This document shows, piece after piece, positions 44,901 to 55,800 of a DNA stretch of 64,000 bases. The notes beneath the pieces are model-generated. The model was not told where the DNA came from and searched no databases. It saw only the letters and a program-made list of their open reading frames with translations. A program made the position numbers and the translations under genes. The stretch lies in the NCBI GenBank assembly GCA_006937955.1, contig SSNP01000044.1:2467590-2531589 (forward strand), read 5' to 3'. Each line of letters starts with the position of its first letter. Within the stretch, counting starts at the first letter, position 1. Source of the DNA: Pachypanchax playfairii (taxonomy: Eukaryota > Chordata > Actinopteri > Cyprinodontiformes > Aplocheilidae).

Positions 44901-47900
44901 AGCTGCTTTCACAGTGCGTTGCAGAGTCTTGCAGCAGGACACGGTGCAGGCGCTGTACCACACAGTGATGCAGCTGGTGAGGATGCTCTCGATGGTGCCT
45001 CTGTAGAAAGTGTGCATGATGGGAACCGGGGCTCTTGCACTCCTCAGTTTGCGGAGAAAGTACAGGCGTTGTTGGGCTTTTTTGACCAGTGATGCAGTGT
45101 TGTGACTCCAGGATAGATCTTGGCTGATGTGCACGCCCAGGAACTTGGTGCTGCTCACTCTCTCCACTGCAGCACCATTGATGGTAAGTGGTGCATGCTG
45201 GGTGCGCGCTCTCCTGAAGTCCACAACAATCTCCTTGGTCTTCTCCACGTTCAGGTGGAGATTGTTGTCTTTGCACCACATGGCCAGCCTGTTCACCTCA
45301 CTCCTGTAGATTGTCTCATCTCCATTGTTGATGAGACCCACCACAGTCGTGCCGTCCGCAAACTTAATGAAGAGGTTGGAGCTGGATGATGGAGCGCAGT
45401 CGTTCACCCTAACTATATGATTATGCAAAAAGTAAAGTTTTAAAAAGGCCATTTCACACAAATTTCATGACTCTTTCTTAGCCTGTTTTTAATGGAATGG
45501 CCTCTTTAAGACTATTCTTAAAAGAAGACAAAGTTTCTGTGTCACAGATTAAAAGTGCACACTTGTACCACAGGAGAGGAGCCTGGCAACTGAAAGTTCT
45601 GCCTCCCTTTTTACTTTTAGAAATTCTAGGAACTACAAGCAAACCTGCAGTCTGAGAGCAAAGTGCTCTGTTAGGAACATGTGGAACAATAAAGTCTTAC
45701 TTCTTCGCTTTTCGAGGAGGACAAACGTGCTTTCTCTCTGACTCCCTCCCTTCCTGTCCTGCTTGTCTGTCTGTGTCCCAGAGTCTCTTCTCAGCATGAT
45801 CTTCAAATTCTAAAATATGGATCAGGGTCCTCATTTATCAAACATTCATAGAAACTGTCCTATATTTTATTTATTTTATTTTATCCGACGCATGAAATTT
45901 AGAATGTTCGTACGAACAGTCAAAAATCTGATTTATCAAATGTGCGGTGGCCACTCGTACGCATACTCCTTCGCAATCATGTGTTGATAAATCCCAGTTG
46001 TGCGTACTGAGGTCCTCGTACCCATTCACAGTCATTTGCATACAGAAACGCCCTCAATTAGCCATATTTGGTAACAGCACTTCCTTTAAAGCCCATACAG
46101 GAAATCCCTCAAATAATGGCCAAAAGAGCAAAATAAAAAACGAATAAAGAACTTTCAGAAACAGCAAGATCAAGGCACTGGTTGCAGAAGGAACCGAACC
46201 AACAAGTGCTGTTTGGTTCTCTTAGCTCGATAGAAACCAATAAAAGAAAAATTACCACCTACGAGAGAGTTTCAGATGCAGTTGCAAATACTGTCTTTCG
46301 CAGCTGTTTTTGTGCAGATGCAGATCGAAATGGTTCGATATAAAAATACACACAAAAAACATCTAGCAGAGCACAGAAGGTTCAGAGCGCTACGGGAGAT
46401 GGAAAGAATACCACAGAGCTGTCTGCATTTGACAGACATGTTTCCAGCATAATTGGAGCTGTTGCTCTGACTAGTGTTACTGTACATGGGGAAAGTGAAA
46501 ACATATCTTCACCAACAGAACACGCACGATCATCCAGTGTCCACAATGAAAAAAAGTCAAACTTTTTATTATCATTATTTAAAGTGAAACACATCCTTCT
46601 TAACCAGATAAAACAAGGAGCCACTTTTTATTTTACAAACCCGATTCCAAAAAAGTTGGGACACTGTACAAATTGTGAATAAAAACAGAATGCAATGAAG
46701 TGGAAGTTTCAAATTACAATATTTTATTCAGAATAGAATATAGATAATGTATCAAATGTTGAAAGTGAGACATTTTGAAAGGTCGTGCCAAATATTGTCT
46801 CATTTTGGATTACATGAGAGCTACACATTCCAAAAAAGTTGGGACAGGTAGCAATAGGAGGCCAGAAAAGTCAAATGTACATATAAGAATCAGGTGGAGG
46901 ACCAATTAGCAACTCGTTAGGTCAGTTGGCAACATGACTGGGTATAAAAGAGCCTCTCAGAGTGGCAATGTCTCTCAGAAGTCAAGATGGGCAGAGGATC
47001 ACCTACTCCCCCAGTGCTGTGGCGAGAGATATTGGTGCAATATCAGAAAGGAGTTGCTCAGAGAAAAATTGCAAAGAGTCTGAAGTTATCATCATCTACA
47101 GTGCATAATATCATCCAAAGATTCGGAGAATCTGGAACAATCTCTGTGTGTAAGGGTCAAGGCCGGAAAAACCATACTGGATGCCCGTGATCTTCGGGCC
47201 CTTAGATGGCACTGCATCACACACAAGAATGCTACTGTAATGGAAATCACAACATGGGCTAAGGAATACTTTGAGAAAACATTGTCGGTGAACACAATCC
47301 ACCGTGCCATTCGCCGTTGCCGGCTAAAACTCTATAATGGTGCGTTCACACCGGCCCAACCATCAACTTCATAAGCGGCAAGTTTATATGTAAAGTCTAT
47401 GGTGGACGGGCGTCAGACAGACATCAACGGCTCTGCGGCGCTTTGTGAGCGTTATGAGCGGCAACTTTCAAGCTTTTCTAGCGTTTCAGGCGTTGACGCT
47501 TGAAAAGCTAGAAAAGCTCAAAGTTCAGCTAGCTGAACTTTTGACGTTGATAACGCTCTTGAAGCGGCATGTCAACCAATCAGAGCGTCTCATCGTAGTG
47601 ACGTAAGAAGTCACAGCACGTAGCCGGAAAGAAGCGGGATCAGCCAAAATGGAAGATAAATTAACCTCATCCAAACGTAGCTCCTGGAGCAAATGGTTAA
47701 ACTCACCAAACTCAGAACGCATCTGAAGAATGGGGTGTATCCACAAACGGCGCTGATGCACCCGACGTCGACGTTGTCTAGATCTATGAAGTAAATAAAT
47801 CCAAGCCACTGTCTCAATATGATCAGCCATAGCTCCGAACATCCGATAACAAAGGAAGCCCCGCCTTCGCGCTCTTTTTCGGTTAGGCTTTACGAGCTTT

Positions 47901-50900
47901 AACGCCTATGCGCTCTGACTGGCAGGCGTTATGAGCTTCAACTTCAAACGTCATATTTGGAGTGTTATCAGCGTTGCTTGACGTTGACAAAGTGGCCGGT
48001 GTGAATGCACCATTAGTCAAAAAAGAAGCCATATCTAAACACGATCCAGAAGTGCATGCGTTTACTCTGGGCCAAAGCTCCTTTAAAAGGGACTGGGGCA
48101 AAGTGGAAAGGTGTTCTGTGATCAGATGAATCAAAATTTGAAGTTCTTTTTGGGAAACTGGGATGCCATGTCATCCGGACTAAAGAGGACAAGGACAACC
48201 CAAGTTGTTATCAGCGCTCAGTTCAGAAGCCTGCATCCATGATGGTATGGAGTTGCATGAGTGCATGTGGAATGGGCTGCTTACACATCTGGAAAGACAC
48301 CATCAGTGCTGAAAGGTATATCCAAGTTCTAGAACAACATATGCTCCCATCCAGACATCTTCTCTTTCAGGGAAGACCTTGCATTTTCCAACATGATAAT
48401 GCCAGACCACATACTGCATCAATTATAACATCATGGCTGCGTAGGAGAAGGATCCGGATACTGAAATGGCCAGCCTGCAGTCCAGATCTTTCACCCATAG
48501 AAAACATCTGGCACATCATAAAGAGGAGGATGCAACAAAGAAGGCCTAAGACAGTTGAACAACTACAAGCCTGTATTAGAAAAGAATGGGACAACATTCC
48601 TATTTCTAAACTTGAGCAACTTGTCTCCTCAGTCCCCAGATGTTTGCAGACTGTTATAAAAAGAAGAGGGGATTCCACACAGTGGTAAACATGGCCTTGT
48701 CCCAACTTTTTTGAGATGTGTTGATGCATGAAATTTAAAATCAACTTATTTTTCCCTTGAAATTATGCATTTTCTCAGTTTAAACATTTGACATGTCATC
48801 TATGTTGTATTCTGAATAAAATATTGAAATGTGAAACTTCCACTTCCTTGCATTCTGTTTTTATTCACAATTTGTACAGTGTCCCAACTTTTTTGGAATC
48901 GGGTTTGTATAATCGGTGCGCACTTTATATATAAATAAATGAAACAATTAGGCGCTTGGTGACAAGTAAATAATAGGCCTACACACTTTATTTCAAAACA
49001 AAAGCTGTCATCCTGTCACACTGGAGGAGCAGCAGCCGGGTCAAACAGCTGGTGGAAGAGTCCTCAGTGTGTAATGAGGATGCAATAAAGGCTCTTACGG
49101 AAAAGACGGCGCAGTTGCTGCTTGTGCTTCACACATAATGAATAAATAACCTAGTTACAATTTGAAACAGGCCTTTTTGTGATCAATTAATGTGTTGTTT
49201 ATTTGGAAAGCGGTATCTGCAGCCGCTCTGTGCGCTCACCCAGCATCTGCACGATCACGGAAGACGCACTCCCTCAGGGGTGCAGCTCTGCCAAATCCTC
49301 CAATAATACAAGAGCAGCCATCCTACAATCTCAAATACTTTTATCTTTATAACGTTGACCACCAATTATGTGACAAAGCTGTTTATTAACACTCATAATT
49401 ACCAATTGGTTCAGAGATATTTTGTGGATGAGGAACACGCGTGAATCACTGAGACCTTCAGAATTTTGGTTCCATGTTCTACAACTAGGTGTGTATGCAC
49501 GAACAAAGCTGTACTTATATTTGGGAACATTTCTACGCAAAAGTACAAATTTATAAATACCACACGATGCGTAGAATTGTTCCAACGCACAAAATACGCA
49601 CAGATCTGTGCGTACGAATGATTGATAAATGAGGGCCCTGGAAGTGTAGTCACTCAACACAATTGACAGGATTTTTTCAACCCAGAGGCTCGCAAAGCGG
49701 GAGTCCTCATGTCAAACTTTGATTCATGCACATTGAGGATGTGGAAGATATATACTGTACATATTTGGATTACTGATATTGGGATTTCTGCTAATTGGAG
49801 CTGCCAATTACCTGGCATATCAACCAATTCTAAAACTACAAGTTGGATGTAGCCTGTCTAGCAACACTCAAACTAAAAGTTTCGGTGAAGTCCACTGCAA
49901 ACTACATGTGATTCTGGAACAGAACCCCAAGCTGGGAGCGGTCCTGGATCTCACTGCAATGATTGGTGCCAACTTGGAGGAGTTGCAGATTCAGCTTGAC
50001 AAGGAGGAATGAGAACGCAGACCGCTTCCATTTGGCGCCCTTGTTAACCTATGGCAGGCATCTCCAACCCTGATCCTCGAGAGCTACTGTCCAGAAGGTT
50101 TTAGATGTGTCCCTGCTCCAACACAGCTGAATCAATTAACTGAATTACCTCTTTAGCAAGCCATCAAGTTTAGCAAAGGCCTGCTAATGAGTCATTCATT
50201 TGATTCAGCTGTGTTGGAGCAGGGATGCATCTAAAACATTCTAGACAGTAGCTCTCGAGGACCAGGGTTGGAGATGCCTGACCTATGGTGTAGTTCACAC
50301 CAGTCACAGAGCGCTACGAAGTGGCGCGGACTGCCCGTGCTGTGAAGCGATCGTGTCTGGTCTAGTTTTTGCGAGACCCGCAAGCGTTCCGCGTCAATTC
50401 TAGCGTTCCACATCAATTCTGGCAGGAAGTCACACCAAGACACACAAGAAAATCTGGTCAATTTTGAAAATAAAAGCAATTCTTCAAAATAAAATACTGC
50501 GATAGACAAATGCAATCATATTTCTGTATCTAAACAGACTATAGAGATGAAAATAAACACAACACACAAACACACACAGCACAACGGAGTGGGCTGACTA
50601 CGTTGAGGGGGGTGGGGTTTTTGGATGTCTAAACACAAATAACACATTAAATAATAAATATGTGAGAGAGAGCAGTTGGAGACAAGCCAAGAAAAACGAT
50701 GTCAAATTAACAGCAGGAGTAATTAAAACAAGCACTCTTCAATTATTTTAGGATGTTATTTACTTATCCATGATGAAAAAAATAGCTCTGAATAAACATA
50801 TGAGCAGAAGCTCTTGTGGACCGGCACAGAGAAATGCAGGCGAGCAGCTGGACGCACAGCTCCGCAGCGTTTCAGGCAAAGTGAACAAAGCAAATTTGCT

Positions 50901-52241
50901 GGACTCAGATTGGCTAACAAACTAGCCTATGAGAGCAAGGCATACTGCTTCCTGCCCTGCTGCGCTTGGCAACAGCACACGTAGTCTCTTCCGGTTCGAT
51001 ATGTCTTATGCTACAGCTTTTAGCCAGCCGCCTGCTAGGCGTGGTTTCAACTGAGGGAGCTGATGAATACTAACGAGCAAAGAAGCTGCGACAAACAAAT
51101 ACCGGCCGTTCACCACCTGTCTAGTTAGAGAGATAAAAACTGAAAGAGACGTTGTTGACCTGTTTTCAAACCCACTATGAAGGTAAAAACACCTGTGGAG
51201 CTAAAATATTCAACAGAAACCTCAGAAAAACTGTTTTTAATTAAATGGCCTCTTTAATATAAGATGGAGCTTGGTTGCTTTGAGCTTTAAGTGTGAGAAG
51301 TAAAATTTTAATCATTACCTGGTGGTGATAAACTGCACTCTAACCACAGCTACCTGGGATAGTCTGAGTGTAGTTAGGCTTCAGTCGCTCTAACCAACAT
51401 AATACATAGGTAAGACAGGTGAAGTGACTTTCCCAAGAACACAACAACAGAGTGACTAAATGAAGTTGAGTCCAAACCACTGACCCTCTGATTACTGGAC
51501 AAGCAATACTACCTCCTGACCCACTGTTGCCCCATAGTTAAATAGGTGTAAATGTTACATGTTAGATAAAGTTGTTCTAGTATATCTTAATAAGTAATCA
51601 ATATTTATGAAGAGGAAAGAAACACAAGTAAACTGTGACCTATTTGAAAACAAACCCAGAGTTGTTTCTGGTGATACTTACAAGTGAAAGGATCGCTGCA
51701 GGCTCATCCTGTAGAGAAGAACACAGAACACATTACAGATTAGAAATGACTGAACAGTTATATTAAATACAAGTAAAAGACACCGACCTTTTCATTTAGT
51801 TTCTTTCCACTTTCAAGGACAACATGGGCCTTCAGTATTTCAGCCTGAGAACAGAACAGGGAGCAGTTAAACAACTTGTATACTATCATACAACAACATA
51901 CCACTACAGTATACCTACATCAGAGGAGAGAAGCAAGGATGGATCCAGAAGATTAAACCATGTCCGCAGTCGGTTAAGGAAACACTACAAAAGAGCAAGT
52001 GGATCATTGTAACAATTATTAATCTGATGCTAAATGCTGATGAAGGTTCTAGGTCATCCAGGTCATAGTAATTCTGGTGGGTTAAAAAGGGCGACTTATT
52101 TTTCTTCATTATCTGTCTCCAAAAATCAATAAAAAAGTCCAGTTGCCCTTTATAACCAAGTAGGAATCTGATGCTAAACGTGATTCAACGTTTCAGTGTT
52201 ACCTGTCCTTGTACTTTCCAAATAAATAAATTAGGATCCAT
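41935..52241 (-). CDS. sfxn4: Sideroflexin-4, complete coding region in 13 exons
   Basis: Exons 5' to 3' on minus: 52241-52203, 51984-51919, 51844-51788, 51708-51682, 43749-43695, 43560-43535, 43450-43397, 43311-43249, 43092-43024, 42936-42846, 42445-42330, 42251-42166, 42082-41935. All GT-AG; 897 bases, 298 aa (human 337). Start MDPNLFIWKVQGQ; exon 2 gives the sideroflexin CFLNRLRTWFNLLDPSLLL block. Landmarks are GATLPLIFRPPAFFPVLGPL, the NYMNRN motif, LPQIFINRL, RAVLFGVTAAIPNLLILLIQ and the C-terminal LVLGLMLPISFSLFPQL. Sideroflexins are multi-pass inner mitochondrial membrane proteins; SFXN4 is linked to complex I assembly and iron homeostasis (family knowledge). It differs enough from SFXN1/2/3 that sfxn4 is the best call, supported by synteny. 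Intron 4 (43750-51681) is about 7.9 kb of transposons. Very small exons (26 and 27 bases) were placed by phase continuity. Confidence 0.93.
43860..44175 (+). mobile_element. Retroposon tail fragment in sfxn4 intron
   Basis: The block ends GAAAAGTGCTATAAAAATAA followed by GTTTGATTTGATTTG, a typical non-LTR 3' tail. The upstream boundary is uncertain. Confidence 0.4.
44293..45430 (-). mobile_element. 5'-truncated LINE with mutated reverse-transcriptase active site
   Basis: The minus frame 45461-44640 carries a reverse-transcriptase C-terminal half: FADGTTVVGL, then NNLHLNVEKTKEIVVDFRRA, KFLGVHISQDLSWSHNTASL, KKAQQRLYFLRKL and GRRLRSLRANTTRLRDSFFH. Fish relatives read FADD at the active site (from memory); here the second Asp is Gly. 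The 3' UTR on plus reads AGTCAGCTTTATTGTCAAAT. It is inserted beside a fragment of the TTAAAGAGGCCAT family. Confidence 0.8.
45434..45511. mobile_element. Terminal fragment of the TTAAAGAGGCCAT family
   Basis: Left TTTAAAAAGGCCATTTCA faces right TTAATGGAATGGCCTCTTTA within about 78 bases. Both tips are present, but almost all of the interior is absent. Confidence 0.5.
46636..48907 (+). mobile_element. Tc1-like transposon with transposase split by a nested element
   Basis: Inverted repeats CAAACCCGATTCCAAAAAAG and complement, continuing to GTTGGGACACTGTACAAATT; TA at 46634-46635 and 48908-48909. The N-terminal HTH part starts at 46987 (MGRGSPTPPVLWREILVQYQ; RKIAKSLKLSSSTVHNIIQR). After a frame break near 47165 the coding sequence is cut by the inner element at 47338. 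The catalytic half (48239-48688) has FQHDNARPHT and PDLSPIENIWH with 34 residues between D and E. It is inactive. Confidence 0.88.
47338..48012 (-). mobile_element. PIF/Harbinger-derived non-autonomous element nested in Tc1
   Basis: Ends TGGTGCGTTCACACCGGCC and complement of TGGTGCATTCACACCGGCC, the same tips as the 7731-8349 element, flanked by TAA and TTA. The minus frame from 47842 encodes MADHIETVAWIYLLHR, then RQRRRRVHQRRLWIHPILQM and EFNHLLQELRLDEVN, a Harbinger-like transposase N-terminus. It is opposite in orientation to its host. No catalytic part. Confidence 0.75.
49641..50054. other. Intronic stretch with an unexplained small open frame
   Basis: The plus frame 49779-50012 (77 codons) reads MGFLLIGAANYLAYQPILKL and ends LEELQIQLDKEE. 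I recognise no family. It is antisense to sfxn4 and probably lies in decayed repeat sequence. Confidence 0.25.
50055..50280. mobile_element. Foldback hAT-type MITE with perfect 8-bp target duplication
   Basis: Left arm CAGGCATCTCCAACCCTGAT and on through CTCGAGAGCTACTGTCCAGA; the right arm is its complement with few mismatches, and inner segments (CTGCTCCAACACAGCTGAAT against ATTCAGCTGTGTTGGAGCAG) also pair. Almost the whole 226 bp can fold into one hairpin. ACCTATGG flanks both sides (50047-50054 and 50281-50288). Confidence 0.9.
50888..51256 (-). mobile_element. Truncated minus copy of the TTAAAGAGGCCAT family
   Basis: It ends AATGGCCTCTTTAA on plus and contains the complement of GTCAACAAC.TCTCTTTCAG and of CCACGCCTAGCAG.CGGCTG. 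The other end is lost after GCTGGACTCAGATTGGCTAA. Confidence 0.65.
51310..51533 (-). mobile_element. tRNA-derived SINE, minus orientation
   Basis: On minus it starts GGGGCAACAGTGGGTCAGGA with GGTAGTATTGCTTGTCCAGT and a degraded B box (GGTTTGGACTC). TTGGGAAAGTCACTTCACCT and CAGGTAGCTGTGGTTAGAGT follow, parallel to the body of the SINE at 8884-9215. Confidence 0.65.
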
Positions 52242-52873
52242 CACAACGACAAACACAAATCGCTATATATAAACTGTAAGAATGTCATGCTTTGAGGTCG
52301 AGTTCTACTTTGAAAATCCTTCCGCCTTCAATCACGTGGTCAGTGCCGTGGAACTAGTTTACGTTACAGTAATGTATGTCGGAAATATAAAGATTGGTGT
52401 TTTTTCATAACGTTCAGTTATTTTGTTAAACTTTAAAACTAGCCAACATTGAAATTGCTTAACCCCAACATAAAAAAGTGACAAATGATCAACAAGGAAT
52501 CAAACAGAATCAGGATAACAAAAGAATGCCTTAACGGGATGAAAAAATATACCATATTTTTTTATGGTAACGTTTACCAGATAAGGAGTGACTCGTGTTT
52601 CCAGTGATGTTCAAAGTTTGTATTACTAATTTCTCCCACTGAACAGAGAAGAACCTGAAAGCAACATAACTGCAATAAAACCTTCTAATTTCTTTTAAAA
52701 AAATTTGTCTTTCGCAGCTGTTTTTGTTTAGATTTTTGTTTGTTTAATATACTATAATACGGTTAATACGTATTAAGCTGTTTTGTTTGTATATTTATTG
52801 TTTATTTATTTTTTTGTTTAATAAGGAAAGACATTCATCACGTGCTCTCATGACCTACTCAAACCGATCTAAA
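52242..52873. promoter_or_regulatory. Divergent sfxn4/prdx3 promoter region with two CACGTG E-boxes
   Basis: The 632 bases between the two start codons must hold both 5' UTRs and promoters. CACGTG occurs at 52333-52338, about 92 bases upstream of the sfxn4 ATG, and at 52839-52844, about 30 bases upstream of the prdx3 ATG. Both are preceded by AT, as ATCACGTG. CACGTG is the E-box for MYC/MAX and USF. PRDX3 is reported as a MYC target in mammals. Use of these sites is inference. Confidence 0.6.
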
Positions 52874-55800
52874 ATGGCAGCCACCATTGGAAGACTCTTC
52901 CGGACTTCGGTGAGTTCAACCTTCTACAACAAAATGTAAAAGACAGACCGACCGAACTGCTTGGTGTCAGTTCAGAGTTCACGAGTCAGTGGTCCAGATG
53001 GTTCCGAGTTGGTAGCAGGTGTAGGTGAATATTTAAGTTCGGAAGCGTGGTCATGGCCTGCATGTCTCACTGTTTGACACAGTGCTGTCAAAGCTCTGGT
53101 CCGCGGCCCCTCCCGTTCTTGAGACGATTTACAACTTTGTATTAAATCATCCATTAGAGTACTACAATAATGTTTGTTGTTACAGTAGATGGTGAATATT
53201 ACAAGTTGTATTTTTCCTCTTCATTAGGTGCGGGTTGCATCAGGAGGGCTGAAAACTGCAGCAAGTTGTCAATATTTAACTAGTGGGGCCACAAGGGCCC
53301 TCACCACTCCCGTGCTTCAACGATCCTTATTCTCCACCAGTATGTACTAAACACTATAATTTTAATATGAAAGAATTACTTAGACTATTACATAATAAGT
53401 GATAAGGGTCATTCCATGTCAAATCCTCTAGGGTACAGCAGACTATCTTGAAAATATAGCATGTGGTCACCTACCCAAAAGATTAGATCAATATCTACAA
53501 TAGTTTGATTCACAGTGCTTTCAAATTCATACTTTTTGCCAATTTTACCAAATTAATTTTCTGTTAACTTTGGCTGTAAGAGTTGGTGCAAGAACGCTGA
53601 AATTTGCTACACTAGATAGTGAAGGAGTAGACATTTTGAGCACAGCCCATGTTTCCAAACATCTGCCCCAAGCTTTAGGGTGGTTAGGGTTCCCAGATTT
53701 AGACATTGAAGTTCATCAAACCAGTCAGAAGATTTTATGGGATGTACTTATTTTTTCCCACATGGCATAATCAGTAAAATACATAGGATAGGAAATGGTT
53801 GCTGTTGCAAACAGCAAATTTCTCATTTTTAAAGGTCAGTTTGTCACGCCTGATACCAAACGATACTGCAGAACTCCATTACTGTACAAAACACATGTAC
53901 GTCTTATACTATTGCCTCCAATAAGCTTGCATGTCTTAACCTCAAAAGTAAAATGTTTGACTTGCTTTCATCAGGTGTGTCCAGGTTGGCACCTGCTGTC
54001 ACTCAGCCTGCTCCTGCCTTTAAGGCCACAGCTGTCTACAATGGGGAGTTTAAAGAGATGAGTCTGGCTGATTTCAAGGGCAAATATCTGGTTCTTTTCT
54101 TCTACCCACTGGATTTGTGAGTATTAATGTTCAAGAACTTAATCTGGTCATGAGGAGTTACTTTGTCATAAAATAATTGGAGTGCATCTGCAGAGGGTCT
54201 GTGATGTTACTTAGTGTCTCTTTTTTTCTGTTACTGCAGCACATTTGTGTGTCCAACAGAGATCATCTCATTCAGCGACAAGGCCAGTGAATTTCATGAC
54301 ATCAACTGTGAGGTGGTGGGAGTGTCTGTGGATTCACACTTCACCCACCTGGCTTGGATTAACACTCCACGAAAGGTACACTCACACTTGATGTGACAGT
54401 TATTCAGTAAGCGACACACAAGTCTAACTTGATTTGGATGTTTTTAGTTTCTGAAGTATGACTAGTTATAAAAATGATCTAAATAATAAACAATACTAGA
54501 ATTATGTTGTCAGTGATGTGTGTTTTTGGCCCTTTTTTAAGAGTGGAGGCTTGGGTAAAATACACATCCCCTTACTGTCTGACCTCAACAAGCAGATCTC
54601 CAGAGATTATGGGGTGCTGTTGGACGGTCCAGGCATTGCACTGAGGTGGGTTGAGTATACCGTTTAACAAATATACATGTAATTTCTTGCATATTTTTAA
54701 TTCAGGCCTGCTATAATGAATGGAGGCCAGTGCAAAGCAATGCATTTGCCTCCATTCATATGGCTGTACCACTTGGCACATTTATAAACTGTTTTCTTTA
54801 TAAGCAGCAAGACATATTTATTATTTAATGTGTTATTTGTGTTAATTTAATGTGGCTTGACTGGAAAGACACACCCACACAAATGGTATGTCAAATTGCC
54901 CAACTCGATTGCAGGTGTGAAATTACTTTTATTGGCCAGCCATATTACCATGGTGACACAGCTTGCCAAAATCCACCCCTGAAATGCCTCGCAGCACAAA
55001 TTGTTAGATGTGTGTATGATACATCAGATGTGCACTGTTATGACTTTCTGGTGTTTGTAGTTGGCATGGCAATGAACACTCACTATAATATCCCACCTCT
55101 CTTTGAAAATGACCCCAACAGGGTCCAAACTTTTTCGTTTTCCAGTGCCTACCGTGTCAACATACGTTCATCTACAAATGCCATTCCAACTTTCAACTGG
55201 TCACAATACATTGGTTTATCACAGATTTAAATATCTTTTATATAACTTTTACTCTATTACCATGACAATACTGTTCACCATCAAACACGTCTGGTGAGCT
55301 AATAGGGCAGACAGTAGGACTTCTGACCCAAATTGATACATCAAAGCAATCAGCTTGATCAGGAGAAGTGTACCTTTGAGTACATGAATTTTTGGGTTAC
55401 CATGGTTACATTTTTTGACAGAATACTGTGTCAACAGTTTCACCTACAGATAATGTTCCAACTTTTAAGTGGTCACTGGACATTTGTCAAAACCATATTA
55501 AAGCAACTTTTACATTTATAGTACCCTGTTACCATGGTAATGCCATTTGCCATCAGGCCCTCACAGCAGACCCTCTGTCCACACGTAACGCATCAAATTA
55601 GTCAGAAGTGTGCATTAAATTTTTGGTTACCATGGCATAGTAATCTATTAAATAACCCACCCTATTGTAATCCTTTGTAGTAATCTCTAAAATTCCCAAA
55701 TTAATTTGACTTGTAGCCTTTTCATCATATTTGCAGTAGGCTACCTGTCAGCAGTCACACATGCTCTGTGGCAGATGAGTGCAGCTTTCTGATTGACTGA

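Larger units (their letters stand above)
45823..49640. mobile_element. TIR transposon, host of nested insertions; possibly PIF/Harbinger type
   Basis: The left end CAGGGTCCTCATTTATCAA and the right end (complement CAGGGCCCTCATTTATCAA) are inverted repeats with one mismatch. Inside, both arms carry CGTACG-containing subterminal motifs and further TTTATCAAA/TTGATAAAT copies (45930-45990, 49560-49625). I see no intact transposase. The superfamily is inferred from the sequence style only. The Tc1 element at 46636-48907 interrupts it. Confidence 0.6.
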
